Part shown: one piece after another, positions 1-11,175 of the stretch
How positions within the stretch are numbered: position 1 is the stretch's first letter
How the letters are laid out: each line of letters opens with the position of its first letter
Origin: Distichodus sexfasciatus
Taxonomy: Eukaryota > Chordata > Actinopteri > Characiformes > Distichodontidae
Length of the DNA stretch: 64,000 nt
Reading direction: 5' to 3'
Assembly (NCBI GenBank): GCA_032718565.1
Contig: JAVGVS010000043.1
Location: 932,042 to 996,041 of the forward strand
Program-made: the position numbers and the translations under genes
The notes under the pieces: generated by a model
The model's database searches: none
Seen by the model: the letters and a program-made list of their open reading frames with translations, nothing else
Told to the model about the DNA's origin: nothing

Positions 1-136
1 GGGCCTGTGGGGAGTTGAAAACACACTCTCCTCTGCACCCGGTGATGAGTGGGGTGGCAAAAGGTCGTTGAGAAGACGCTTGCAGGGTGGTCTGGCCGTA
101 TCGAGACTCAAGCCCCTCCTCTTACTGCCTGGACAT

Positions 137-1321
137 TCAGGAGGACTTCCAAGTCGCAGGGTCCAAGGTGACCTTGGGCCGGGGACCCATGCACTGCGGG
201 AAGAGGAACCACCTCGCAGAGCGAGAATGTCCTCTCTCCTGACGCTCCCTGATCTTTTTTGGTTCAGGAGCGGCTGGGGCAAACACAGCGGGCTGCTGAG
301 TCGACGCAGGCCTGGGGCGACTGGCACCAGACGAAGAGCTGGAGCACTTTGGAAGGAAGTGTCGCATCGCCTGAGAAGACATCTGGGCCTCCGTGAAACG
401 CTCATCGAACCCCTCCACAGCTGGTCAGAAGAGGCTGCCCACTGACACTGGAGCATCGAGGATGGGGACCTTGTCAGCCTCCTTCATCTCCGTGAGCATG
501 AGCCACAGGTGACACTCCAACACCACCAAGCTGGACATAGAACGCCCAATGGCCTGGGCGGTGGCTTTGGTGGTGCGAAGAGCCAGGTCCGTCACACTTC
601 GCAAGTCTCTGAGGGAAGTGGTCTTGAGACCGGTCTCCTCGGAGGCGAGCATCTTCGCCTGGGAACACCTGGAGGACCGCCATGGAGTGCAGAGCTGAAG
701 CAGCTTGACCGGCAGCCGCTGGCCGATGGCCGTGGGTGGGCAGAGATGCGTGGCCACAGACTCATCCAGAGGAGGCAGGTGGTCGTATCCTTTCTCCTCG
801 GTGCTGTCCAAGGAGGAGAGCATGGTAGAGGAGAAAGTCCGGATACTTTCAGACCCGGAGCCCACAAACTCTTCCGCGTCAGACGCCGCCAGGGAAAGGC
901 TGTCCATCTTCTTGTCGCTTCCCCCAAATGAGATCATGTCGCTCGCAGCCGTGGAGGGATGCTGATCAGGCTGGGAGAAGAGGACAGGCGAAGCTCTGCT
1001 TGGAGGAGATGGCGAGGCACGCAGGCGCTGAGCCGGCGAGCGCTCGTCAACCTCCGAACGCTCAGCAACTCTGCCCCGCTGTTTCTTCCTTACAGGTCCC
1101 TGGGAGGAAGCGGATGGGAGGGCTTGAGGGGCGGAGTTGCTCTCTGAAAAGAAAGTGATTCGCGAGCGTAAAACGGCGATGCTGAAAGCCTCGCAGTGCA
1201 GGCAATCAGCCGCACTGAGCGCAGCATCGGCGTGGGGCTTCCCCAGGCAGGCTACGCACTCAGCATGGCCGTTGTTGGCACGCAGGGGATTCCCGCACAT
1301 CACACAACGACGACGGGGCAT
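137..1321 (-). pseudogene. DIRS gag-like ORF1 with one nonsense codon
   Basis: Minus-strand ORF starting at 1321, about 390 codons if the stop is ignored. The N terminus (MPRRRCVMCGNPL) has CxxC pairs followed by CVAC and DCLHC, a zinc-knuckle-like head. A serine/proline-rich middle and a conserved block around ATDLALRTTKATAQAIGRSM follow. This pattern is familiar from fish DIRS gag proteins. A TGA at 425-427 interrupts the frame; reading continues in the same frame to 137, ending in a basic arginine/serine-rich tail. The ORF looks shorter than usual fish copies in the centre, suggesting an internal deletion. It is presumed to coat element RNA. The related fragment at 17678-18182 starts with the same motif. 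Not expected to be functional. Confidence 0.75.
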
Positions 1322-1755
1322 TTAAAAATGCCATTCGCTCTTTTAGAAGAGAAAATAAGCTCTTTAGAAATCGCCGGATAGCGGCAGGGGAAAACGAAAG
1401 TAAAACGGCGAATGCCAGTTTTCCAGCTGCGAAGCACGATCGACGGCGACGACGTTCAGTGAGAGAATCAGCAACGAAATCTCCGTAGCTGAAGAGAAGA
1501 AATCTGAGCACGGCGGCAAAATGGCCGCTTATATAGAGCCAGTTAGCCCCGCCCATGCAAATGCCGGGCGCTGGTGAAGCAGCGCGGCCATTGGCTCACT
1601 CAATTCCGCCGCCGAGTCATTGGTTCATTTTTATTACTTTGAACGAACCAATCGACGTGCAGTTTCACTGCATGATTGGAAAAGGCTTCAGTTGAGGAGA
1701 AAAAGAGAGTTTTTCCCATACAGCATCTTACGACACAGTACGACTGGAATATCGA
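1322..1755 (-). promoter_or_regulatory. DIRS terminal repeat with TATA-type promoter
   Basis: Read on the minus strand this segment has ATTGG/CCAAT-type boxes near 1590-1690, a TATA-like stretch (TATATAAGCGG, around 1525-1540) and about 200 bases of leader before the gag ATG at 1321. The same layout, with TCTATATAAGC, occurs at 17050-17065 in the second copy on the + strand. Promoter activity is inferred. Confidence 0.55.
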
Positions 1756-1836
1756 CAGGTAACTACTTTAAGATAACTTTACTTCTGCAGAATGATAACA
1801 GCTGGTCATTTATAGATTTTTATGCTTCTTTGGCAG

Positions 1837-2211
1837 TGTCACCTACATCTGTTCATCAGTATTACTTTGTCAAGGAGCCTAAGACCTGGTCGGAAGCACA
1901 GAGTTACTGCAGAACATATTACATTGACCTGGCCACCATTGATAACATGCAGGATATGACCAGACTCCTTAAAACAGTCAATGGCAGTTACTATGGTTTA
2001 GCCTGGATTGGCCTGTATGATGACCTGGACAGCTGGAGATGGTCTCTGGATGATGATGCTTTCTACATGGAAGGACAGAAGCAGTTCAGAAACTGGAATG
2101 TTAACAAACCCACGAACACACAAGAAAACAGTCTATGTGTGTATATGAGCTATGATGGATTTTGGAAGGAGTACACTTGCTCATACCAATTGCCTTTCAT
2201 TTGTTACGATG
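1837..2211 (+). CDS. Locus 1 CTLD exon 1 (A type)
   Basis: 375 bases, phase 1-1, 125 codons. It shows HQYYFVKEPKTWSEAQSYC, WIGLYDDLDSWRWS and the closing Cys pair up to FICYDG. The sugar-binding loop reads NKPTN in place of EPN/QPD, and FWKEYTC replaces the usual WND, so calcium-dependent sugar binding is unlikely. NGS (NGSYYG) is a potential N-glycosylation site. An ATG-initiated frame opens at 1620 but that is DIRS and intron sequence, not a start. Confidence 0.85.
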
Positions 2212-5200
2212 GTAAGGACAGTGATTGTGTGCAGTCTTATATATCAAAGTCAAAGTCAAAGTCAACTTTATTGTCATCTCTGCTATATACTGCTATAGTC
2301 TGTATGTGTCTGCACAAAACTGGATTAGAGACAATTACACGTTTTATCTCTAACATACCATATATTGCAATCATTTCTTTTAGGAAATGTAAATGCCAGT
2401 AAAAGATATGTTGACATTTATTGGTACATGAGTTGGACTGATGCTCAAAGTTACTGCAGAACGCATTACACGGACCTGGCCATTGTGAGGAACCAAACTG
2501 AGAACCAAAATTTAAAAGAATTATCTAAGTATTATTATATGGGTGCATGGATTGGCTTGTACAGGACCAGGTCCTGGTCAGATAAGAGCAACTCTTCTTT
2601 CAGCAACTGGAAAAGTGGCCAACCAAATAATTATGGAGGAAGGGAATATTGTACTGCAACTGATGGCTCTGGGGCATGGTCAGATGAGAACTGTGGTCAA
2701 CACTTTCCTTTTTTCTGCTACAACAGTGAGTGTGATAACCAAAAATCACTTTAACATACTACCTTTTTAAAATTCAATTTATATTCATTTGTGTTATTTT
2801 GCAAAAGACAGAAAACTACTTTAAGATTACTGCTTTTGCTGAATGATAACAGCTGTTGCTTATATATTTTTATGCTTCTTTGACAGTGTCACTGACATCT
2901 CTCCGTCAATATTACTTTATTAATGAGACTAAGACCTGGTCTGAAGCACAGAGTTACTGCAGAGAAAATTACACTGATCTGGCCACAATTGATAACATGG
3001 AGGAGATGTTCAGACTCAATAACACTGTAAATGGCAGTTACTATGGTTTAGCCTGGATTGGACTGTATGATGATCTGGACAGCTGGAGATGGTCTCTGGA
3101 TGATGATGCTTTCTACAAAGAAGGAGAGAGAAACTACAGAGGGTGGAACCACCAACCTGATAACTATAATGGGAATGAACTGTGTGTGTACATGAATTCT
3201 GATGGAACATGGTTTGATGAGACCTGTACCAATGCAATGGGATTCGTTTGCTATCAAGGTAAAATCTTAAATTTATTGACTTTGATGAATTGTAAGTAAG
3301 AAAGCAGATAACATTGGATCTTGTACATGTGATTATTTTCCAACTGTGTAATTGTTTTAATGCCCTTAGAGTCAGGTATGAACAAGACATATGCGTGGGT
3401 TTCTACATCAATGAGTTGGACAGACGCTCAAACATTCTGCAGAACACATCATAAAGACCTGGCCAGTGTGAGAAACCAAACTGAACTACAGCAAATCCTG
3501 AGTGTTTCTAATGGTAGACCAGTGTGGATTGGTCTGTATAGAAGGCGACTGTGGTCAGATCAGAGTAATTCCATTTTCACATTCTGGAAACAATCTGAAA
3601 ATTCACTACCAGCAGAACCTAGTGGTTACTATTATTCTGGATATTATGGATATTTTTCAAAATGTACAGCTGTGGACCTAAAACACACAGGACAATGGAC
3701 AGATGAAAACTGTCTTACTGCCTTGCCTTTCATCTGCTATAGTGGTGAGTTTCTCTCATTTCTGGGTAGAAAAGTGACAATATGAAGTAATTCTAGTGGC
3801 ACATTTGGTATCTAGACGTGTAGAGACTGACAGTGACAGTACTTGGGATCTGATGAAATCAACTAATACTTGGGAACACTGGGATCTAATGAAATCAACA
3901 AGGCAACTGATTAGCAGTTTTTTAGAAAACATTTGATCACTATGCCTTCCAGGACTTTGAGGTCCTACAAACCACAGCCCGTGGTGGTATCTGACATTAC
4001 AAAATCACATGATAATTTAGATTACAATACATTACACAAATACAAATATGTGAAAAATATAAAGAAGGCAACTATGGTAAGGTGTTGTTTAATGTAATTG
4101 TTTTGGATGATGAATGAGTACGTGTGTTGTCACTTTAATGATTTAATCATTAGTGCTTTTATCCTCTCTGCACCTATGAGTTACTGTCTGTGGTTAATAT
4201 TTAGTGACAAATAGGCTATTTATTGTTAATGCAGCAATAGCTTTAGCTCTGTTTTTGCTTGAAACTAGGGATGCAACGGTTTTCTGTATTTTATCGAACC
4301 ATTCAGTGTGCCCTGTTCCATTCGGTACACCCAGGTGAACCACGATAGTTCGGTACACCCGACATGAAACTATAATTTTTCATACATGATCATTGTACAC
4401 GCATTCTCAGGGATTAAAATTCTCTGTCGCTACGACAGATTTCCATCCACTGGACTCTAGTTGTGACAGATCTCTGTCAATCGAACACAAAGGCATATTT
4501 GAGATAATAGCAGATCCATGAGAGTTAAAATGTGAGTGGGAGGGGGTGCACATTGCAAACTTATTAAATGGTGATGATGCAGGCTCGTCGATCAGCTGTG
4601 TAAACATGCGTGCAGTGTGTTTGTGCGCCTGCGGCTCTCACTTAGACGCTCCATTTCAGTCAAGTCTCTCCTTTATTACAGACAAAACTCATATTTTACC
4701 TGAAAAATAACAACGTCCAGCGCGCGGGGGATTGTGGAAAATGTAGTTCTCTTCCAGAAACGCTAAAAGCAGCTAATTTTACAGGCCAAAAGGAGTCCAA
4801 ATTGACTCAAAACTAGTTTTGAAACTACAAGTAATTTTGAACCAGTTTGGACTCATTTTGGCTGCTTTTGAGATATCTGGGACGTTCCAGAATAAATGCT
4901 GAAAATCTCAATTTCATCAATTGTGAGTAAAACGCTAGTTGTTGTGGTTGGTTAGAAGCTCAAATATGAGTTTAGTCTGTAATAAAGGGAGAGATTTGAC
5001 TGACCTGACTGACTGAACTTTTAGCGAGTAATGGCGCTCACGCGCACTCACAAACAGCATGTTTTTACACAAAATACTTTTACATACAGAGGGATCAAGT
5101 ATTGCCTTGATCGCGGAACTGAAAACGTTGTGCGTCACTAATAAGTGTGTGAAACATTCTACCGATTGAAAAGAATTTCAATTTGAAAAACTACATAGAT

Positions 5201-5913
5201 CATTTATTTTGTAAATGAATTGTTTGAGTTATTTGAATTATTATTTCCGCCGTAGAAATAAAAAGGCAGAGAACCTACTTGATGTTACAGCTAAGATTAC
5301 ATTAATTTTATTAATGTACCGAAACCGTACCGATACCATGGCTCAAGAAATGCAATACATGCCGAACCGTGGATACACAGTACCGCTGCATTCCTACTTG
5401 AAACAGTGCTCTAATGTTCTGAGAGTGAAAAGCGTCATAAAATATAATTAACCCTCAAACAATTTATGATCAGACATGACAGTTGTCTTATAGTATGCCA
5501 ATTTGATCCCCAGTGTCTGTTGTGGGACTGAAAGTGAAAGTCAAAGCTTGGGAAAATCTGTCAGAAAAACAGATTGAAGGATTAGTGCTAATACAGGTGA
5601 GTAAATTCTCCTTTTGTCTTAAACGTGTCATATTCATTATGACTTGCATTTCAAATTAGATGAAGAGTTTCTTGGAGTGACTTGGGGTTAAGTTCCTTGT
5701 TCAGAGGCACCGCCGAAAAAGTAGTGAAAGCAGGACACAGATTGGCTTGAACTTGTAAGCCTGAGTATTAAATTGCTGCAATGTCATAACTTCATGAAGC
5801 ATAGTATTTTCATGCAAACTATTTATTTCCAGCTTCGACAAGAGCTCAGTAGACTTGGACTGCCCGGCAACTTCACTATGAACTTGAGAAACTTCAAGAA
5901 AGACGGTCCATGA
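1837..5913 (+). CDS. Multi-CTLD lectin gene, locus 1 (3' part: four C-type lectin domains plus tail)
   Basis: Six exons can be read: 1837-2211, 2384-2725, 2887-3258, 3370-3744, 5514-5596 and 5833-5913 (stop TGA 5911-5913). The first four each encode one CTLD, start and end in phase 1, and have AG acceptors and GT donors (GTAAGG, GTGAGT, GTAAAA, GTGAGT). The last two encode a short tail ending near NFTMNLRNFKKDGP, of a kind I associate with fish multi-CTLD proteins annotated as mannose-receptor-like or CLEC20A-like. No membrane segment is present, so the product is probably secreted. Domain order matches the second half of the complete gene at 32918-40008. No signal-peptide exon is visible upstream: the 5' half lies outside the window or was lost near the DIRS insertion. 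All visible exons are open. The intron at 3745-5513 carries a hAT element. Carbohydrate binding is inferred from motifs. Confidence 0.85.
2384..2725 (+). CDS. Locus 1 CTLD exon 2 (B type)
   Basis: 342 bases, phase 1-1. The acceptor is TTTTAG before GAAATG. The domain starts GNVNASKRYVD, has WTDAQSYCRTHYTDLA and WIGLYRTRSWSDKSNSSFSNW, and a QPN-E-WSDENC set that could coordinate calcium. NAS and NQT are potential glycosylation sites. Confidence 0.85.
2887..3258 (+). CDS. Locus 1 CTLD exon 3 (A type, QPD)
   Basis: 372 bases, phase 1-1. It contains WSEAQSYCRENYTDLATI, WIGLYDDLDSWRWS and a complete QPD motif (HQPDNYNGNELC) with WFDETC, the galactose-type arrangement in characterised CTLDs. The donor is GTAAAA, weaker than its neighbours. 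Confidence 0.85.
3370..3744 (+). CDS. Locus 1 CTLD exon 4 (B type)
   Basis: 375 bases, phase 1-1. It begins ESGMNKTYAWVST, continues WTDAQTFCRTHHKDLASV and WIGLYRRRLWSDQSNS, and ends FICYSG. The binding loop reads AEPSGYYYSGYY, so EPN has become EPS; QWTDENC is kept. Confidence 0.85.
4266..5396. mobile_element. Non-autonomous hAT transposon with 8-bp target duplication
   Basis: The ends are inverted: TAGGGATGCAACGGT at 4266 and ACCGCTGCATTCCTA ending at 5396. Perfect 8-base direct repeats CTTGAAAC flank them (4258-4265 and 5397-5404), the target-duplication length of hAT elements. The 1131-base interior has no transposase. It does hold a long imperfect hairpin (about 4610-4860 against 4850-5070). 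It lies in the last large intron of locus 1. Confidence 0.85.
5514..5596 (+). CDS. Locus 1 tail exon 1
   Basis: 83 bases, entering in phase 1 and leaving in phase 0; acceptor CCCCAG, donor GTGAGT. It encodes SVVGLKVKVKAWENLSEKQI and a short hydrophobic end (VLIQ). The same 83-base exon occurs at 27925-28007 and 39692-39774, so it is under a shared design across all three loci. Confidence 0.85.
5833..5913 (+). CDS. Locus 1 tail exon 2 with stop codon
   Basis: 81 bases in phase 0 after a TTCCAG acceptor. It encodes LRQELSRLGLPGNFTMNLRN and ends KKDGP-stop. The matching exon of locus 3 is 39928-40008. NFT is a potential N-glycosylation site. Confidence 0.85.
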   Translation, partial: LRQELSRLGLPGNFTMNLRNFKKDGP

Positions 5914-7673
5914 GTAAAAAAACTTGAGATTAGCTATTCATGTTGTGAGAGTAAGGGTTTTACACAATGATATTTTAAAATCGTTAAAGAAATATTATCA
6001 AATATTATCTTGATTACCAAATATGACATTACACAGTGTGAAGGTGTCTATATACTGCTTAAAGGGACATTAATCATAATATTTAATCATTTTTATTGGG
6101 ACATATAGTATATAACAATGTCATAAGAAATTGGTGATTTTTTTTGCTCTATTTGTATCTTTTCTTTAATTACTTCATGTTAAAATAAGATTGAAATGTG
6201 ATTTATTCATTCATTTGTATTCATTCATTGATTGATTCAAACTGCTGATGTATTGAACTGGGTCCGCTGGCCCTTCTCCTTGCTTCATTCAATGGACACT
6301 CAGTGATTCTGAGAGCTGATTATGGCCCAGAGCTTTGTGTAATAAATGCATTACCGCATATTGGTGTGTTTTGGGTTCCAGTTGACGATAAAAGGGAGGG
6401 AAGCTTAAGTAGAAGCATGAGATATTAAAGATACTAGTTAGTGGTATTCACATTTGAACAGTAGTGGACGCTAAGAGAGTATCTTAAAGGAAATGTTAAA
6501 TAGATTGAATCTTTTTAACAATAGAATTCTGCTGATTCAGACTGTGTGCAATAGAGGGTAATATCAACAGATGAAGAGACCTAAAGGATAGTTTCTTTCT
6601 CTTACCTGTTTCAGGGAAATTAATCTAGACTTCAAATCTCTGAAATATCACATAAATATTTTGTTTGTGATTTTGCTTTAATTCAAGCGAGACCTAAGTG
6701 TAGCACCATAGGACAGTGTCCAAGTACAGATTCTACCCAGAGATCTAATGATCCTGATCTGTTTTAGAGATAACTGCGGCCCTTTTGTGTTACACTTGTG
6801 CTGCTGTTCTCCCTTTTTGTATGGTTTATGAATAGTGACAAAATGTCTGATAATAAAATTTTAAACATCCAAAGTTTTACAGCACATTCATCCTCTCTCT
6901 CTACTAGAACATTTGTTGGGTTCCTTATTACATAAACTTTTGTTTATCATTATTCTTTGGGGTTGGGTGGCAGGAGTGTCAGAAAGAACAATGACATTAC
7001 TTTCAGTTTAACCTGTCACGCGCATATACATTGTATATACTGTACATGCAAGTAAAGAATGGAAATAAAGAGTGTTTGTCATCAAAATAGGGAGTCAAGC
7101 CCGTGCCTGCCTACTCCGATCTACTGTAGATCACCAGAATTCTAACTTGGGTTTGCTTTTCACCTTTTTCACTCGTTAGGCTGGAATTATGAGCATGACA
7201 TAACCCCTGCAAGACATTTGAACACAGGTTTTTCACTAATGTTTGTTTCTATTCTATGACCATAAAACAGAGCAAATAAATCAGTAATTTGTTATTTCTC
7301 AAATCTTGACACTAGTTAAGAATAACTGACTCATTTGAAGGCCGCTAGATAATAATTGCATTGCAATTTAAGAACTTGATCATGTCTGCCTCTTCATTCC
7401 TTTTGGTAACATGAGGTGAAAGAGGTGTTGAAAAGTAAAACATCTGGTGAGTACAATGCTGGGAAACAAAATATAAAATCATCTTCTTCTCTCAGTTTCT
7501 ACTGGTAGAAATGTTATAAGGAAATGGCAGTTGAGAGAAACAATGCAAGACAAAAAAAGATCTGCAACACCAAAAAAATATCCTGGAAGAGCTTTTTATC
7601 AGTCAGTGAAATAAAATGTCTTAAAATGTCTGAACTATGCAAACAACATACAAATAGTTATTCTGGAGACCAG
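5914..7673 (+). other. Locus 1 3' UTR and intergenic sequence
   Basis: AT-rich and without a credible ORF. A polyadenylation signal AATAAA lies at 6853-6858, a plausible end for the locus 1 transcript. A stretch at 6960-7015 (GGGTGGCAGGAGTG... then ACATTACTTTCAGTTTAAC) is similar to 16030-16140, split there by unrelated sequence. Nothing else recognised. Confidence 0.4.
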
Positions 7674-7745
7674 GGGGGTATTCACTGCATTGTTGCATTA
7701 TTGCCACAACACTTACAACACCTAATGCCTCTGACTAGCTTGTAG
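7674..7745 (+). repeat. 72-base fragment shared with 9612-9675
   Basis: The segment TTCACTGCATTGTTGCATTA and the following 45 bases recur nearly unchanged at 9612-9675 inside a larger interspersed repeat. It appears to be a fragment of that repeat. Confidence 0.6.
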
Positions 7746-8254
7746 AAGCTGTAGAATAAGGAATTGGTAGAATGTTACAGAATAAAACACAACTTAAACT
7801 GATAAAGAAAACCAGTCATTACTGTATTACTGTATTCCATGAAAGTCGCTAAAGAAAGCCCGTCTAACCTGAAAAAGTGAGACTTAAACTAGCACCAACC
7901 CCCAATTAAGCCTCAAGTCGTTCCACTAACGCAGTTCAGGCTTTTCCAATCAAGGCTAATTCCAGACAGACTTGCATTGTCTCACTTAGTGCACGCACTC
8001 GAGATATTTAAGAAGCCCAAATGAATGGATGGCCACGAGGTAGATGAAATGACGCAAAACGAGGGCAAAACGAGAGCAGCCTTTTTTTTCAAACGCTTCT
8101 GGTGGAGCTATACGAAGAACACAAAAATATTATAACAAAAAAGGCAATACTGTAGCCATCAATGAAGCCAGAGTGGCCGCTTTGCAGAATATTGCAGATG
8201 GACTAAATGCGTAATCATGTAAAATACGCGCAAATACGCGTATTTGTGACTATA

Positions 8255-8340
8255 GTGATTTGGTGGTACAGTGATTAACACTGTCACCTCACTGCAAGAA
8301 GGTTCTCAGTTTGAACCTCCTGGCCATCAGGCCCTTCTCT
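8255..8340 (+). repeat. tRNA-like dispersed repeat fragment
   Basis: GGTGGTACAGTGATTAACAC followed 25 bases later by GGTTCTCAGTTTGAACC resembles the A and B boxes of a tRNA-derived repeat whose longer copies lie in inverse orientation at 41890-42820 and 43021-43305. Confidence 0.5.
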
Positions 8341-8959
8341 CTGTTGGCTTCAGATGTTTGTTTTACTTTAAAGTGTAATTTTTTATTCTCCAAAAAGTAC
8401 TTTAAATTGCATTTAAAATGCACAAACAACTATCTTGTCTTTCCATGTTACTAGTAAACTTTAATTGTTGATCTATGTGACTTAGCAGTGGTCTAGAAAA
8501 TACAATTTAAGCCCATGTGTAGCCCCTACGACTACAAAAACTTTAGGTTGTTAAGTACAGCCCTACTGACTTAGACTTGTTTGATCCCCACTGACCCACT
8601 TGCCTATTTATTGATTTAAATATCCATCCTTCACTATTACATCTCAACAGAAGTAATCTGAGTGGAGAGCGAAGAACCTGGCAGCAAGTAAAAACTAAAT
8701 ATAAAAATATCTTTCACAGTGGTAAGTATCTTATGAAAAAATGTCATTTTGATCACCATAGTTTACAAAATTCATAAATGTAATTGTAGCCACTAAGAAA
8801 ATGAGCTAGGCCACTGCTACTGATGGGGGGCCTCCACCTGAGGACCTCACACCAGCAGAGCACCTTGCACTGAGCTTCAATAAAGGACGGCCTCAGGTAT
8901 GGTTAGGTGCCCCCAGGTGCCTGGGAAAAATATGTAGAAGGTATTCTTTTCCTCTAGGT

Positions 8960-9200
8960 GTGCATCCCTTTATCCCTTTAAATGTTCGTGCGCCTGGTCG
9001 CCCAGAGAAGGATGGGGTCCCCCTCCGAGTCTTGGTTCCTCTCAAGGTTTCTTCCTACTAGAGGGAGTTTTTCCTTGTCACTGTCGCCTCAGGCTTGCTT
9101 GTTGGGGGGTTTAGGCCGGTTATATGTAAAGTGCTTTGTGACAATGACTGTTGTTAGGAGCGCTATATAAATAAATTTGAATTTGAATTTGAATTTATAG
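8960..9200 (+). repeat. LINE/SINE 3' tail with (AATTTG)n end
   Basis: Contains GGTTCCTCTCAAGGTTTCTT, GGGAGTTTTTCCTTG and AGCGCTATATAAATAAATTT and finishes in tandem AATTTG units. This is the familiar 3' end of a widespread fish retroposon, inserted in the third intron of the Harbinger accessory gene. The terminal hexamer repeat indicates target-primed reverse transcription. Confidence 0.7.
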
Positions 9201-9446
9201 TGATATCTGAAAACTGTTGGTATGCCTGTCTCTGCAGTGAGAGGAGATGTAATATTTCTGGCTGATCCCACAGCCATATCAATCCATGACACTCATGTCC
9301 CATGTGTAAGTATGCAATGTTTTTGTTTTAAATAAAGGATAGTGTCTTGCAATTGTTTGTTGCTTCAACAACTGTACTATTCCTCATTTTACAGTTTGAT
9401 GGCCCCAGTACATCTAGGGCTGTTGACGAGGCAACGGTGTCAGCAG

Positions 9447-10156
9447 CAGAGGTGGGCAAAGTAGCTAACTTCATTACTTAAGTGAAAGTACAGATACCAC
9501 TAGTCAAATGTTACTCCAATACAAGTGAAATTCGTACAGTCAAATTTTTACTTAAGTTAAAGTACTGAAGTACTTGTTTAAAAAAATATTTAAGTATTAA
9601 AAGTACATCTTTCACTGCATTGTTGCATTATTGCCACAACACTTACAACACCTAATGCCTCTAACTAGCTTGTAGAATAAGTCATTAGTTTATTTTATTA
9701 ATTAATTGTAAGACTACACACCCCCACAAAACAGCATGGTAGTGCTCTGACCCAGCTCTGGCAGTGTGTGCTCACTTATCTGTTTATGTTAATCAAGAGG
9801 ACAGTGCAATAGCTGTAAATGCAGCCTGCTCAGAACATAAAAACAACATTCCAACCTGCTTAAAACCCAGCTCTACACCTCTAGCTTCATGACTTTCTAA
9901 TAGCAACAATGTTAATCAAGACAGAAAACGGCAGAACTATCTGAACTTGGTTTTATAGTTCCAGTCTACAGGTGTGATGTAACCTTACTGATTATTGATA
10001 GATGGTCAACTGCCAAACAACCAGTCACATTTTAGAAAAGGGGGAATGACATCCACTTTATCCACAGATTTGAAAGTGATGAGAACCTTGATAGAAATGT
10101 AGTGAAGTAAAAAGTACAGTATTTGTCTTTAAAATGTAGTGACATGGAAGATGGGA
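9447..10156 (+). repeat. Interspersed DNA-transposon-like repeat, 3' end lost
   Basis: Starts CAGAGGTGGGCAAAGTAGC and continues with a long run of AAGTA-rich sequence (9480-9610), and resumes AAGTAAAAAGTACAGTATTT near 10105. This matches a well-known teleost interspersed repeat built of AGTAC/AAGTA motifs. The right end is missing because a second element begins at about 10157. Confidence 0.55.
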
Positions 10157-10744
10157 GTAAAGTTGGCCCCCCAACCTTCTTCAAATCCAACAAAATTGAT
10201 GTCAAACATTTGTGCTACGTTTGTGCTGCAAAAAATTTCATTTGTGCCACTATCTTTTTAAAAATATTAATAAAAGTTTCTAGAGGTCATCTGAGGTCAA
10301 CGAGCCCCCCCCACGTAAATGAAATCAAACAAAATTGGTGTCAATCAACTGTGCTGCATTTGTGCGGGTTTGTGCTGCTAAAATTGCTGTTTGTGCTGCT
10401 TCTGTTTTAAAGATATTAATGAAAATGTAAAGGTCAAAAGGTCAACCAGCCCCCTACACTACCCAAATCCAACAAAATTGATGTCAAACGTTTGTGCTAC
10501 GTTTCTGCTGGTTTGTGCCGCAAAAATTATCGTTTGTGCTGCTTTCATTTTGGAGATAATAGTATTAATTTCCAGGTGATGGCCCAGCCAATAACGCTTG
10601 GACGCAAAGACGGGCTGCGTTGTTAGTGCTACGTTGGTGCCACAGAAACCACCGCTGTATCTTGTACAGTTTTTGAGATATTTACAATTATGGATCATAA
10701 TATTTAAAATATTTAATTATATTATTGTATTATTTCTGTAAATA

Positions 10745-11175
10745 TCTTGGGTCAAAAGTTAATGGAAACAGTGTTTGTTAGGAGGTTGTCCAGGACCATG
10801 TGCCCCGATGGGATTAAGCAGAGAACATCAGTCATTCATTTGGTGCAAGCATGACACCAAGGAAAAAACCCATAAAGTGATAGATAATTAAGAGATATAC
10901 ATCATCGTATTTTTGGGAGGTATGGCATCAGGGGTGGAGACTTGGGTATTCGAATATTTCTCTTATTGGTCAAGAGCCAAAAAAAGTGTGTTCCCGAAAA
11001 AGGAGGATTGTCTTTGAAGACCTATATAACTTGAATGCAATTTTGGATAAGGTGTGCAGAACAGCTGATCACTGTTTACACCGACCAAATGTTGTCAGAA
11101 TAAACGACATTGCCTCATCTTTCTGACTACTGCGGTTGATTTTTTCCGGGGTTTCGGCTTCAATTTTCCATGACA
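10745..11175 (+). mobile_element. Solo LTR inside the long-arm element
   Basis: Contains a TATA-like CCTATATAACTTG, a polyadenylation signal in CAGAATAAACGACATTGCC, and ends CCATGACA at 11175. The same family lies reversed at 42014-42546, sharing TGCCTCATCTTTCTGACT and the ending TTTTCCATGACA/TTTTCCACGACA. The start is approximate. Confidence 0.6.

Larger units (their letters stand above)
1..1755 (-). mobile_element. DIRS-like tyrosine-recombinase retrotransposon, 5' end, truncated by window edge
   Basis: The minus strand reads from a terminal repeat at about 1755 leftwards through a promoter region and a gag-type ORF, then runs off the window where reverse transcriptase would be expected. 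The terminal segment (about 1600-1755) is closely matched, in inverse orientation, by 16840-17000 in the second DIRS copy, which carries a recognisable tyrosine recombinase; this identifies the family. The right boundary is approximate. The element lies directly upstream of the first visible lectin exon, so it probably sits in an intron of that gene. Confidence 0.75.

Noticed and set aside
1620..1836. Possible N-terminal coding sequence from an ATG at 1620 running into the first lectin exon
   Set aside because: The segment is DIRS terminal repeat followed by intron; a good acceptor lies at 1835-1836, and the encoded peptide has no signal sequence.
3016..3390. Minus-strand ORFs opposite CTLD exons (also 3048-3257, 25822-26193, 35582-35800, 37666-37941)
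   Set aside because: They are antisense shadows of conserved lectin exons; the same frame recurs because the exons are paralogous, and no splice or domain logic supports them.
1837..3744. Venom-type C-type lectin (snaclec) identity
   Set aside because: The multi-domain, phase-1 single-exon CTLD layout and the tail exons fit fish multi-CTLD lectins, not the single-domain multi-exon venom type.
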